DNA of 64,000 bases, taken from positions 117,711,992 to 117,775,991 of the forward strand of contig NC_080679.1 of the NCBI RefSeq assembly GCF_030445035.2, read 5' to 3'. This document shows, one piece after another, positions 37,896 to 50,275 of the stretch. This DNA is from Dasypus novemcinctus (Eukaryota; Chordata; Mammalia; Cingulata; Dasypodidae). How positions within the stretch are numbered: position 1 is the first letter of the stretch; each line of letters opens with the position of its first letter. Made by a program: the position numbers and the translations under genes. The notes beneath the pieces were generated by a model that did no database searches, had not been told where the DNA came from, and was given only the letters and a program-made list of their open reading frames with translations.

Positions 37896-38805
37896 TATAG
37901 CTCTTTTTCCTTCTCCCTGCCTTCAGCAACTCCAGGGGCCACTGTCTCCACATCAATGATATAATTTCTTCCATTGCTGGAGTCACAATAATTCTATAGT
38001 AGAATGCCAGTAAGTCCACTCTAGTCCATATTTTATTCCCCAATCCTGAGGACTCTGGGATGGCAATGGGTACTCCACCTCTTAATTGAGAGGGGGCTTC
38101 ATCAGCCATATGCTGATGGAAGGGACTCTCCTGCTTGCAGTTGTAGACTCCCTTGGTTCCTTGGTATGGTAGTTGTCCAGCCTCACCTCCTTATTAGCTG
38201 ACCTAGGTAAGTCCAACAAACTGGAGAGTAGGTGTTGCAACTCTCCTGAGGTTCAGGACCTAGCTGGCACATGGCCAGTCCAGAGATTCAAGTCTCCTGG
38301 ACATATACCAGTGCCAACCACAGGTTCAACAAAAGGGACAGAAGAGGCGTGTGTAGAGAAGTCACATCTGAGTCCAACTCTGTCAGCTTTGGGAGCACAA
38401 ATTCGGGCCCACTGGCAAGGCACCAAACTCTGGAGCCATCTGCCATGACCATAGGACCTGGGTGTGTCTGTATCCCTCAGGAGCCCCACTACCTGGAGTT
38501 GTATCTACTTTGGCTATCTCTGGAATCCTGCTGAGACGTGCATAAATGTCACCACTCTGATGACCTCCCAGCTAATTTTGAAGTCTCTTAGCCATATAAA
38601 CTCATTTGTCTTTACCATTTCCCCCTTTTATTTGAGGTCTTTTTCCAGTTGCATCACCAGCTGGTGCATGTAGTAATCCCTTGGTACCAGGGAGACTCAT
38701 CCCCAGGAGTTACATCCCATGCTGTGGGGAAGGTAATGCATTTATATGTTGAGTTTGGCTTATAGAGTGACCACATTTGAGCAACATGGAGGCTCTCAAG
38801 AGGTA
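37501..38805 (-). mobile_element. Family A retroposon, copy 2 (A2 type)
   Basis: The insert is about 1.3 kb in minus orientation, with an A-rich tail at the left (ttaaaaatattttaaaattt complement). The target duplication cagagttaac is seen at 37491-37500 and 38806-38815. It matches the copy at 60.24 kb along its length: shared blocks include aacaacttctttcattagtg, cccagtccattcagtgggtta and ccactgtctccacatcaatg. There is no intact reading frame. An (AT)n expansion sits inside it at about 37851-37898. Confidence 0.85.
37851..37898. repeat. (TA)n microsatellite inside family A copy 2
   Basis: About 22 AT units broken by two shifts. Absent from the other copies at the same place, so it expanded after insertion. 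Confidence 0.85.
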
Positions 38806-38815
38806 CAGAGTTAAC

Positions 38816-41800
38816 TTTTTAAGGTATTATAATGTATAGTATATAACACAGAATTACAAGACAAAGAAACAAAAATGATGGCTCATCCAAAGGAAGAAGA
38901 TAAAATCCAGGAAATATTAATTAAGAAGACCAAACTGTAGACATACTGGACAAAGATTTTGAAAATAGTTTCTTCAGTATGCTCAAGGAAATGAAGGAAA
39001 ATACAAAGAAAGAACTGAAGATTATGAGGAAAACAATGAATGAACGGTATGAGAATCTCAATGAAGAGACAGAAATTTAAAAAAGGAATCAAACAGAACT
39101 ACTGGAGTTGAAGACCACAATAACTGAAATGAACAATTCTCAGGAGGGTTTCAACAGCAGGTTGGAGCTAGCAGAACAAATAGTGAACTTGAAGGGAAAA
39201 CAATTGAAATGAGTCTAACTAAGGACCAGGAAAGAAAAATAATAATAAAACAGAAAAATAACCTGAGAATCCTCTGAGACATAATAAAGTGAGCCAATAC
39301 ACTCATTATGGGAAAAGAAGAGGAAAGAAAAAGAAGCAGAAGGAATAGTTAAAGAAATAATGGCAGAAAACCTCTCAAACTTAGCAAAAGACATGAATAT
39401 GCATGTCCAAGAAGACCAGAGTAAACTTGAAGAGAAATATACCCAGATACATGGTAGTCAAACTTTGGAATGCAGAGAACAAGGAGAAGGTTCCAAAAAC
39501 TGCAAGAGAAAAGCAAAGGGTTATGTACAAGGGACTACCAATTAGATTAAGGGCTGATTTCTCATCAGAAACCATGGAGGCAAGGAGACAGACAACAAAT
39601 GGAAATACTTAAAGTGCTGAGAGTTAACAATTGCCAACCAAGAATTTTATATCTGGTGAGACTTCCTTTCAAAAATAAGGGAGATATTAAGACATTTCCA
39701 AAAACACAAAAGCAGAGGGTGTTCATTAGCACTAGATCTGCCCTACAAGCATTTCTAAAGGGAGTTCTTCCAACCAAAATGAAAGAACACTAGTGGATCA
39801 AGGCAAAAGCAGCAAAAAAGAAATAAAGACCTCCAGTAAAGCAAACCATTTGGATAATTATAAATGACAGTTACTCTTTTATTATTTTTTGGTATGTAAC
39901 TCCACCCCTTACAAGTGCTAAAATACAAATTCATAAGAAATAATGATAAATGTGTAGTTTGGGGCATACAGTATATGAAGATATAATTTGTAACAAGTAC
40001 AAAAAAGATGGAAGGTCAGAAAGGTATATGAACAGTGTATGTGTAATCTTCTGGAGTTATGCTGGTGTCAAAAAATAGCATTATGTATTTTGGATGCTAA
40101 ATGTTAACCCCATGGTAACCACAAAGATAATGTATGAAATATATACCCAGGTAGAAATGAGAAGGGACTCAATATGGCACAATTCAAGAAAATTAAATAA
40201 ATATGAAAGTAGGCATTAATGGCAGAATTGAGGGTCAAAAAAGATACAAGACTTACTAACTAGGAAAATGGCAGAAGAAAGCCCAGCATTATCTGTAGTG
40301 ATTTTAAACATAATTGGATTGAACTCAGCAGTCAAAAGGCAGACATTGGCAGAATGGATAAAAAAGCACTAACTGTATACTGGTTACAAAAGACTTACTG
40401 TAAATTCAAAAACATAAGAAGGTTGACAATGAAAGGATGAAAAAAATATTCCATGCAAGTAGTAACCAGAAGAGAGTTGAGGAAGCCATGCTAATATGAG
40501 ATAAATTAGACTTTAAGTAAAAAACTGTTATAAGAAAAGGTCATTATATAAGGATAAAGGGGTCAATTCAACAAAAAGATATAACATTTATAAATATACA
40601 TGCACCTAGCATCAGAGACCCAAAATATATGAAGCAAATATTGATGGGTTTGAGGGGAGAAATAGAAGATTCTACATTAAAAGAGACTTTAAATGCACTA
40701 CTTTCAGGAATGGATAAGAAAATAGAAGACTTGAATGATGCTCTAAACTAACTAGACATAATAAATACATATTGCACACTTCATCAACAGCAGCAGAAGA
40801 CACATTCTTCTCTAGGGCTCCTGGATCATTCTCCAGGAGAGACCATATGTTAGATCACAAAACAAGTTTCAATGAATTAAAAAAATATTCAAATTATACA
40901 CCATCTCTTTTCTGACCACAAGGGAAACTAGAAATCAATGATAGAGGGAGAAATGAAAAATTTATACATATGTGGAAATCAAACAATGTACTTTTTTTTT
41001 AACCTCCCCCCCTGGGGCTTTTTGCATGCTGTCTGCTCTCTGTGTCCATTCGCTGTGCATTCTTCTGTGTCTGTATTTATTTATTTAGTTTTCCCTCTCC
41101 CCTTGCGGCTTGCTTGCTGTCTATTCTCTGTGTCCATTTGCTGCATGCTCTTCTGTGTTTTTTTGTTTTTTGGTTTTTTTTTTGCTTGTCTCCCTTTTTT
41201 GTTGTGTCCCCTTGCTGAGTTAGCTCTCTGCAGTGTCTGCAGGTTGCGGCACTTGTGAGCCGGGCAGCACTCCGCAGTGTGCAGGCAAGCCTGACTTCAC
41301 AAGGAGGCCCAGGACACAAACCCAGGGCCTCCCATATGATAGACAGGAGCCCAACTGATTGAGCCACAGCTGCTTCCCCAAATGATGTACTCTTAAGTAA
41401 TCAGTAGGTCAAAGAAGAAATCACAGGACAAACTAGGATATATCTTGAGGTAAAATAAATTGAAAGCAAAAAATATACAAACTTTTGGGATAAAGCAAAG
41501 GTATTGCTCAGAGGGCAATTTATAGCTCTAAAAGCTTACATTAAAAGGAAGAAACATCAAAGACCTAACCTCAAAACTGGAAGATCTAGAAAAGGAAGAC
41601 CAAAGCAAATAGAAAGAAAGCAGAAGGAAGAAAATAACAAAGATTAGAGCAAAGGTAAATGAACTAGAGAACCAAACCAAAAACAATAGAATCAACAAAA
41701 CCAAAGTTGTTTCTTTGAAAACATCAATAAAAAATTGAGGAACGAAATTAGAGAACTTAAACTTTCCAATCTTAAAATGTATTGCATAGCCACAGTAATC

Positions 41801-43190
41801 GAACAGCATGGTACTAACACAAGGACAAATATATAGGCCAGTGGAATTAAATTAAGAGTTTGGAAATAACCCTCACATTTAAGGCTAACTTTTTTCACAA
41901 GAGTGCCAAGTTCACTTTACTGGGAAAGAATAGTCTCTTCAACAAATGGTACTGCAAAAACTGGATCTCCACTTGGAAAAGAATGAAGGTGGACCACTAC
42001 TTCACACCATTCACAAAAATCAATGCAAAATAGATCAAAGACCTAAATATAAGAGCCAGAACTACCAAACTCTTAGAAGAAAACATAGGAAAGCATCTTC
42101 AGGACCCTGTGTTAGGCAGTAATTTCTTAGACTTTATACCCAAAGCACAAGCAACAAAAGAAAATCTAGTTAAATGGGATCTCATCAATATAAAAAACTT
42201 GTATCAAAGGACTTAACTTGAAAGTACACAATGGGAGAAAATATTGGTAAACCACATATATGATAAGAGTTTATAAAGAAATCCTTCAACTCAACAATAA
42301 AAAGACAATCCAATTAAAAAATGGCAAAAAGACTTGATATTTCTCCGAAGAAGATATACAAATGGCCAAAATTGTTCAACATCATTAGCCACTAGGGAAA
42401 TGCAAATTGAAACCACAATAAGGTACCAATTCAGACCCACTAGAATGTCCATTGTTTAAAAAAATGGAGAAGTATTAGGATGTGGAGAAACAGGAACACT
42501 CGTTCATTGCTTGTGGAAATGTAAAATCATGCACCCTCTGTGGAAAACAATATGGCAAAAGACAGAAGCAACCCAACCCAAGTTTCCATCAAAAGGTGAA
42601 TGGATAAATAAAGTGTGGTATATACATGATGGAATGTTATTCAGACCATATGGATGAACTTTGAAGACATGTTGAGTGAAATAGGTCAGACTCAAAAGGA
42701 CAAATGTCATAATATCTCACTGACATAAAAAGAATAAGCCAATTCATATAGCCAAAAACCAGAATAGAGGTTCTCAGGGCCAGGGTGGGGGGTGGGAGTG
42801 GGGAGTTAATAACTAAATGGTATAGATTTTCTATTTGGGGTGATATAAAATTTCTGATAATGGATGGTGGTGATGGTAGCACAACATTGTGAATGTAACA
42901 GTTCTGAACTTTATCTTTGTGGCTTAAAGGGAAAATTTTAGGATGTATAGATATTACTGGAATAAATATTAGAAAAAAAAATGAAAACCTTAAGATTATG
43001 CAAAACAAACAGGGAACCCTAATATAAGCCATGGACTATAGTTAAGAGTACAATGATAAAAATGTTTTTTCATTAATTGCAGGAAATGTACCATACTAAT
43101 GCAAGATGTTAGTAATAGGGTAGTGTAAGTGAACTCTTTTTTGCATGATTTTTCTGTAATCCTACAACTTCTCTGTTTTAAAAAAAGATA
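38816..43190 (+). mobile_element. L1 retrotransposon, plus strand, 5'-truncated, with an RT deletion
   Basis: ORF1 coiled-coil and C-terminal sequence occupies about 38880-39790 (for example MAENLSNLAKDMNMH from 39360). ORF2 endonuclease-type sequence runs to about 40985 and resumes at 41392 after a SINE. At about 41760 the sequence jumps from the region before the reverse transcriptase to ORF2 C-terminal sequence (tgcatagccacagtaatcgaa), so most of the reverse transcriptase is deleted. The 3'UTR ends near 43190 with a gcatgatttttctgtaatcc block. Multiple stops make it inactive. Confidence 0.82.
40993..41379 (-). mobile_element. DAS-type SINE, minus strand, nested in L1
   Basis: The tRNA-like head is at the right: on the minus strand it reads ggggaagcagctgtggctca and then a B-box-like gggtttgtgtcctgg. 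A long body and a poly(A) tail (T-run at about 40993-41000) follow. The target duplication is aaacaatgtact at 40981-40992 and aaatgatgtact at 41380-41391, two mismatches. The body carries an expanded gctctctgtgtcc-type pyrimidine repeat. Confidence 0.85.
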
Positions 43191-43199
43191 GAAGAAAGT

Positions 43200-44180
43200 A
43201 ACAAAAGCATAGTATACTTTCTATATATCCTTTTACCCAGCTTCTCCTACTACTAACATCTTGTATAACTTCAAAGTACAACGATCAAAAACTAAGAAAG
43301 TAACACTAACACGATATGATGAGCTAAACTATGGTTTATATTTGGAGTTTACCAGTTTTTCCTTTTTCTGTTCCAAAATTCAATGCAAGACTCCTATTAT
43401 GTTTAGTTGCCCTGCTCCTTGATCCCTTCCAATCTGTGCCAGCTTCTCTGTCTTTCCATGTCTTCAATGATCTTAATACTTCTGAAGAGTACTGGTCAGT
43501 TTTTTTTTTTTTTTTTTTTACAGACCATCTCTAAATTTAGTTTTGGATATCTTCTCCTAATCAGAATGAGATTATGCATTTGTGGCAAGGGCACCACAGA
43601 ATAGTTGTGCCCTTCTCAGTGCAGATATCAAAGGTTAAGTAATGTTAATAAGACTTACTACTGGTGACTTGATCAACTTGATCACCTAATTAAGATGGTG
43701 TCAGCTGGTTTTCTTCACTGTAAAATTCCAGTTTTTCCCTTTGTGATTATTATAATAATTGAGGGAGGAGTTCTTTGAGACTATGAAAATATCCTGCTTC
43801 TTAAACTTTTCTCCAGTAATTCCAGCTTCCATCAGTGGGTCTTTCTGACATTATTTCCGTGGTCGTCTCATCTTAAATTTCTATTTCCTTCATTCCTTCT
43901 ACACTTGTTAATTGGGATTCTTCTGTAAGGAAGAGATGTCCCTTCTCCCCCAAACAACTCGATTACTTTTCATATCAGTATGGATTTGTGGATATTTTTT
44001 CTATGGTTATAATCCAATACAGTGTTTGTTTATTTTTCCTGTTGTTTCTGCCTTGTCCCCTGGGTGGCTGGCTCTTCTGTCCTTTCAACATACTCCCATT
44101 CTTGTTTTGAATATGTTCTTACTTTTTGGTGCCACAAAGCACTCCAGGTCATCTTGTCCCTTCTAATTCCAATCTAAAAC
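43200..44180 (-). mobile_element. Old L1M-type 3' end, minus strand
   Basis: The + strand blocks (ccttttacccagcttctcc, ccagtttttcctttttctgttcc, gaagagtactggtcagtttt, ggtgtcagctggttttcttc) follow the reverse complement of a well-known L1M-class 3' region in order. A T-run of about 21 bases lies at 43499-43519. Confidence 0.75.
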
Positions 44181-45170
44181 TTCTCCAAGATGGTTGAGTA
44201 TGTTTAATTAAAAAAAAAAAAAAACTCAAGAAAGAAGCTGATGTTTATAGGCACAGTTATGTTTCTCGGGTGAAGTAATAGGTGCTTTGTTTGCATTTCA
44301 CCTTCAACTTCATCATTTTACTGTTGGTTTTCTTCCTTTTTCGAAAGGGTAAACTGCAATTTAGAGAAGCTAAAGTGCATTATCCAAGGAAGTGGCCCAG
44401 TGAGAATTCTAGTGTTCTTTCCACTGGGTAAAGAATTATATAAGAAGTAAAATGAAATGTGGACATTGTTCACTTTAGCTTCTTTCACTCTCCTTTGTTG
44501 ATGAAAAAACTGAGGCCAATAAAGTGACAGGGTAGAGACTTCTGGAAGACCCAGAACTTGATGGCAGAAGTTAATAAAAGACTTTGTTCTTCTAGCCTTC
44601 AACCCAGCATTTCCTTCCATTCCAAACTTGTTGGTAATTCTTCCCAGGTCACTTTCATTGGTTAAACATTAACTCTTCCAGTTCATTTTAGGAACTTCCT
44701 TTGCTTACCTTATGGTCAAATCTTATTTCTCATTGGGGTTACCAAAAACTGTTAATGAAATTTTCAAGCAGGCGGTCATTTTGACAGGTCAAGAAATAAT
44801 GCATTAACAAAAAATATAAGCCGCTCATACCACTCAATACCTTCTTAGAAAGTACGATGGTCACTTTATCTCCTAGATTCTTTCTATGGCAATATAAATT
44901 CATTTAAAAATTATGTTATCTAAAAGAAACAAAATTACCATTTTTCTTCTCATTCTGAAGTATGATATTCTTAAGGAAGACCAAGAAAATTAATAAAATT
45001 CTTGATAATATATCTAGAAAATTATGGTTAAACTCAGAAGAGAGAGAAGGCTGTCAGATGAGCACTGACTATTCATTAAAAGGCTCTCCTGCTCCTTGAA
45101 AGCAGAAAACAACAGAACAGTAGAACCCAGGCAGCACTATAGATCCACCATGGTTAAAAATGAGGACATT
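44181..45170. other. Mostly unassigned intronic block
   Basis: No gene. An A-run occurs at about 44211-44224. A weak minus-strand MIR-like pattern is visible at about 44330-44420 (aagtgcattatccaaggaag, gtgagaattctagtg) but is not certain. Confidence 0.4.
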
Positions 45171-45372
45171 AGGGGGAGCAGATTTAGCTCAGGTGATTGA
45201 GTGCCTGCTTCCCATGTGAGGTCCTAGGTTCAATCCCCAGTACCTCCTAAAAACAAAAGGTAAAAAACCAACTCTCCTTGGGAGTGGATGTAACTCTGGT
45301 TGAGTGCCTGCTTCTCATGGATCCTAAATTCAATCCCTGGTACCTCCTTAAAAAAAAAAAAAAAAAAAAAAG
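45171..45372 (+). mobile_element. Dimeric DAS-type SINE
   Basis: Two tRNA-like monomers lie head to tail. The first starts gggggagcagatttagctcag and has B-box ggttcaatccc; the second starts at about 45281 with gggagtggatgtaactctgg and has attcaatccctgg. An A-rich linker separates them, and a run of about 22 A ends the element at 45351-45372. Both monomers end in the tRNA-acceptor-like gtacctcct. Confidence 0.88.
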
Positions 45373-45972
45373 GAAATGCCCAGGCTAATGAACCTTCTCA
45401 CAAAAATAATAACTGGCTTCTGGTAAACCTGAAGAAAGGAACCAGGGGCTTGAAATGGGAGTCAGAGAGAGACAACTGTTAGAGATGACTGCACTGATAC
45501 AGGACCTCCAGAAGAGTTATGGCTTTAAATAGAACTGGAAGACACCTAAATGCTAGTTTGACTGAACAGGCATGTATCCTGCCCGGGCTGTGAACACCAT
45601 TCACATAGCAGCTCCATCTCTGCCTTTTCTTCTTTTATTTTCTTCTCAACCTGTGGCTGTTAGAACAGAATAACTGCATGCCAATCCTACAGATCCAGGG
45701 AAACTGCAGGGCTCGGATGTTCTATGAAGAGCATACTTTCTTCAGAGTCAGTTCAATTAAAAATCATTTAAAAGTATGGAGGAAAAAACCTACAAATCCT
45801 GAAAACTGGTAAAGGCCATTAATAGAACAGCCATGAAATACCTGGAACCCTGGAAGATGCTTGTTGATATTCTTGAAAAAAGAAAGGGTTCCAAACTGTG
45901 GGTAGGTCCTCATAAAACTGGAGAGCAAAGGTTGGGTGGAAGGGATAGATTTCATGATGTAATGATAATTGT
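45373..45972. other. Unassigned intronic block
   Basis: No gene or repeat recognised between the SINE and the full-length L1. Confidence 0.4.
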
Positions 45973-47841
45973 TTTTTTTTAAATAAAACTTTATTGAAGT
46001 ATATCATTCATACATGAACACACATAAACAGTAAGTATATAGTAAAAGTTGTGAACTTATGAAACCAACATACATATCATCATACAGGGCTCTCATACAT
46101 TACCCCACCAATACCACCATGCATTCTTCTGAAACATTTATTAAAAGCTATGAACATCATCATACCGTTACTACTAATGATAGCCCATATCTTACATTTG
46201 GTGTATTTTCCCCCAATCCACCTGATTGTTAACACCGTGTATTAGTATTATATATTTGTTATAGTTCATGAGAGAACGTTGCCATATATGTTGTAATAAC
46301 CACAGCCAATCTTCCACCACAGGATTCCCTGTGTTATACAGTCCTATGCTTTGTACAGTCCATTCAGAATGTACACTCAGTGGCTGTCATTTTCATTGTA
46401 GAGTTGTGCTGTCATCACATCAATTTAAGGACTTTTTCATTACTCCAAAAGGGAAAGCCACATACTCCCTTATGCCCACCTATTGTTGACCCTTAGAATT
46501 GATATATTTTCTTTGCCATTGCTGCAAAAATATTGCAATATTACAATATTACTGTCATCTATATGTTACATTGGTTGTAATTTTCCCATTTATCACCATA
46601 TTTTTAACATTTTTGTAAAATAAGAACACTCTTATACTAGTAACCAAAATTTTACCCACCACCAAAATCGCTGTTTTACAGTTCCTAGATTATACTCTAG
46701 TTTCCTTTCAACTGACATTTATGATCATAGACTTCCCCTCTCAGCCACAATCACATTTATAAAGCAGCAGATATTCTTTATAATGTGTTACCATCATCTA
46801 TTCTTTCCACACTTCTACAATAAACCTTATTAAAAATTCTGGATACATTAATCTTCAGCTCTCATTCTCAGCCCACATGCTATGTTTTAGTAACCTGTAC
46901 TCTAGAGTTTACCTCTGTGAGTTTACTCCCCCTATTTAGCTCATGTTAGTAAGACCATATAATATTTGTCCTTTTTGTCCAGTTTATTTCACTCAACAAA
47001 ATATATCCTCAGGGTTCAACCATGTTGTCATATGCATCCCGATATCATTTATTCTTACTGCTGAATAGTATTCCATTGTATGTATATACCACATTTTGTT
47101 TATCTGTTCATCAGTTGATGGATACTTGGGTTGGTTCCACATTTTAGCGATTGTGAATAATGCAGCTATGCACATTGGTGTGCAAATGTCGGTTCACATC
47201 CTTAGATTTCAGTTCTTCTGAATATATTCCTAGTACCAGAATTATTATCACATAGTAGCTCTATATTCAACTTTGTTAGGTACTGCCAAATTCTCTTCCA
47301 CAGAGACTGAACCATTCTATAGTCCCACCAACAGTGAAAGAGTATTCCTACTGTTCCTAATGTCTCCAGCACTTGTAGTTTTTTGTTTTGTTTTTTTAAA
47401 TAATGGCCATTCTATAAAGTGTGAAATGGTATAATTGTAGTTTTGATCTGCATTTCCCTAATAGCTAGTGATGTTGAACAATTTTTCTTGCACTTTTTAG
47501 CCATTTGTATTTCCTCTTTGGATAAATATTTAGTCAGGTCTTTCACCAATTTTTAAATTGGGTTGCTTGTCATTTTAACTTTGAATTGTGTGATCTCTTT
47601 ATATAGCATGGAAATCAAACCCTTATCAGGTATGTGGTTTCCAAATACTTCCTCCCATTGAGTAGACAGTCTTTTCATCATCTTAATAAAGTCATTTGAA
47701 ACACAAAATGTTTGATTGTGAGGCAGTCCCATTATCTGTTTTTTCTTTCATTGCTCATTTTTGGGGTGGAAGGTTTAAGAAACTACTGCCTACCATAAGA
47801 TCGTCAAGATGTTTCCCCACATTTTCTTCTAGGAGTTTTAT

Positions 47842-47887
47842 GGTTGTAGCTTTTATATTTTTACGGTTGTAGCTTTTATATTTTTAT
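47842..47887. repeat. 23-bp tandem duplication inside L1 ORF2
   Basis: Two adjacent copies of a ggttgtagcttttatatttt unit, starting at 47842 and 47865. Confidence 0.85.
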
Positions 47888-49120
47888 ATTGACCCTTTTT
47901 GAGTTAATTTTTGTATAAGCTGTGAGACAGGGGTCCTCTTTCTTCCTTTGAATATGAGTATACAGTTCTGTAAGCACCATTTGTTGAATAGACTGTTCTG
48001 GCCCACTGGGTTGGCTTAACATCCTTGTCAAAAATCACTTACTGTAGATATGAGGGTGTATTTCTGAGTTTTCAATTCAATTATTTTGGTCATTGTCTAT
48101 CTGTATGCCAGTACCATGCTGGGTGGTGGTGGTTGTTGTTTTAGTTTTTTTTTTTATAATTTTTTTTTATCATTATAGCTAAGTAATAAGCTTTAAAGTC
48201 AGGAAGTGAGAGTTTTCCAACTTCCATTCTTGTTTTTAAAGACATGTTGGGCTATTCAGGATCCCTTACACTTTCAAATAAATTTGATAATTGGCTTTTC
48301 CATTTCTGCGAAAAAAGACTATTAGGATTTTTATTGGTATTACATTGAATCTGTAAATCAATTTGGGTAGAATTGACATGTTAACAATATTTAGTCTTCC
48401 AACCATGAACACAGAATGTTCTTCCATTTATTTAGATCTTTGGCTTCTTTTAGCAATATTTTGTAGTTTTTTTGAATACAGGTTTTTTATTCCTAAATAC
48501 TTAATTACTTTAGTCACTATTATAAATGGAATTTTTTATTTCTTCCTCAGATTGCTCATTAGTATAGAAATGCTACTAATTTTTGCCATATTAATTTTGT
48601 ACCCCACCACTTTGCTGAACTCATTTGTTATTTCTAGCAGCTTTGTTGTAGATTTTTCTAAATTTTCTAGGTATAAGATCATATCATTGGTGAATAGCAA
48701 AAGATTTACTTCTTCCTTTCCTATTTGGATGCCTTTTATTTATTTTTCTTGCCTAATTGCTCTAGTTAGAACTTCTCCCACAATATTGAATAACAATGGA
48801 GACAGTATGCATCTTTTTCTGGTTTCTAATCTCAGTGGAAAGCTTTCAGTCTTTCACCATTGCGTGCAATGCTAGCTGTAGGTTTTTCATATATGCACTT
48901 CACCATGTTGAGAAAACTTCCATCTAGTCCTGTCTTTCAGAGTGTTTTTGTCAAGAAAGAATGCTTTATTTGTCCAATGCCTTTTTTCATCAATCGAGAG
49001 GATCATGTGATTTTTCTTCTTCAGTATATTTATGTGGTTTATTACACTAATTGATTTTCTTTGTTGGGCCATCCTTGCATAACTGGGATAAAATCCATTT
49101 GACTGTGGGGTATAATTCTT

Positions 49121-49567
49121 TTAATGCTCTTGGATTTGGTTTGCAAGTATTTTGTTGAGGATTTTTGCATCTATATTCATTAGAGTAATTGGTCTGTAAT
49201 TCTCTCTCTCTCTCTCTCTTTTTTTTTTTTTTTTTTTTTTTGCATTATCATTATCTGGTTTTGTTATTAGGGTGATGTTGGCTTCATAGAATGATTTGGG
49301 TAACATTTCTTCCTGCTTCCTGCTCAGTTTTTGTAAGAGCTTGAGCAAGATTGGTGTTAGATCATCTTTGAATGAATGGTAGAATTCACTTGTGAAGTCA
49401 TCTGGTTCTGGGCTTTTCATCTTTGGGAGGGTTTTGATGATGGTTTCAATCTCTTTATTTATGATTGGTTTGTTGAGGTCTTTTGTTTCTTCTAGGGTCA
49501 TTGTAGGTTGTATTTCTAGGAGTTTATCCATTTCCTCTACATTGTCAGGTTTTTGGCATACAGTCAT
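49121..49567 (-). pseudogene. L1 ORF2 reverse-transcriptase remnant
   Basis: This 148-residue open segment covers the region before and into the RT core. [16 protein letters not shown] corresponds to the usual KSPGPDGFT..FY block, with the glycines replaced. [10 protein letters not shown] is followed by a lysine and Arg-Glu run coded by a microsatellite, then [10 protein letters not shown]. It is a fragment of the full-length L1 at 45973-53346 and is not expected to be functional. Confidence 0.85.
49201..49241. repeat. (TC)n(T)n microsatellite within L1 RT
   Basis: About nine TC units are followed by about 23 T. On the coding (minus) strand this gives lysine codons followed by alternating Arg and Glu. 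Confidence 0.9.
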
Positions 49568-49849
49568 TCATAGTATCCTGTTATGATTTTCTTTTTACTG
49601 TTCTGGGGTTAGTGGTAATGCCCCACTTCTCATTTCTGATTAAATTTATTTACATCTTCTCTCTTTTTTTCCTTGTTAGTCTAGCAAAACTTTTGGTTTT
49701 GTTGATTCTCTTTTGCTTTTTATTTCAATTGTGTTTATTTCTGCTCTGATCTTTTTTTATTTCTTTCCTTCTGCTTGCTTTGGGATTGGTTTGCTGTTTT
49801 TTACTAGTTTCTCCAGGTGGTGAGCAATTAGACCTTTGATTTTAGCTTT

Positions 49850-50275
49850 TCTTTTTCTTTTTTTTTTAAAGATTTATTTATTTCTTCCCCTTCCCCCCTC
49901 CCACCCCAGTTGTCTGTTCTCTGTGTCTATTTGCTGTGTGTTCTTCTTTGTCCGCTTCTGTTGTTATCAGTGGCATGGGAATCTGTGTTTCTTTTTGTTG
50001 TGTCATCTCGTTGTGTCAGCTCCCCGTGTGTGCAGTGCCGTTCCTGGGCAGGCTGTACTTTCTTTCGCGCCGGGTGGCTCTCCTTACGAGGCACACTCCT
50101 TGCGTGTGGGGCTCCCCTACGTGGGGACACCCCTGCGAGGCACGGCACTCCTTGTGCACATCAGCACTGCTCATGGGCCAGCTCCACACAGGTCAAGGAG
50201 GCCCCGGGTTTGAACCGTGGACCTACCATGTGGTAGATGGAAGCCCTAACCACTCGGCCAAGTCCACTTCCCTAA
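49850..50275 (-). mobile_element. Long DAS-type SINE, minus strand, nested in L1 ORF2
   Basis: The head at the right reads on the minus strand gggaagtggacttggccgag, with a B-box-like cggttcaaacccggggcct. The body carries several acgcaaggagtgtgcctcgt-type tandem motifs. The tail at the left is T-rich (ttttttttaaagatttattt). The element is the same subfamily as the one at 54239-54656, judged from the shared body. Target duplication edges are blurred in T-rich flanks. Confidence 0.85.

Noticed and set aside
38883..39092. Minus-strand frame resembling a small membrane protein
   Set aside because: It is the antisense of the L1 ORF1 coiled-coil region, so the hydrophobicity comes from complementing Lys/Glu codons.
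45181..45260. Possible tRNA gene
   Set aside because: A- and B-box-like motifs are present, but they belong to a dimeric SINE with an A-tail, and the cloverleaf is degenerate.
48363..48875. 170-codon plus-strand open frame with hydrophobic residues
   Set aside because: It is the antisense of L1 ORF2; the T-rich complement of A-rich L1 coding sequence mimics membrane segments.
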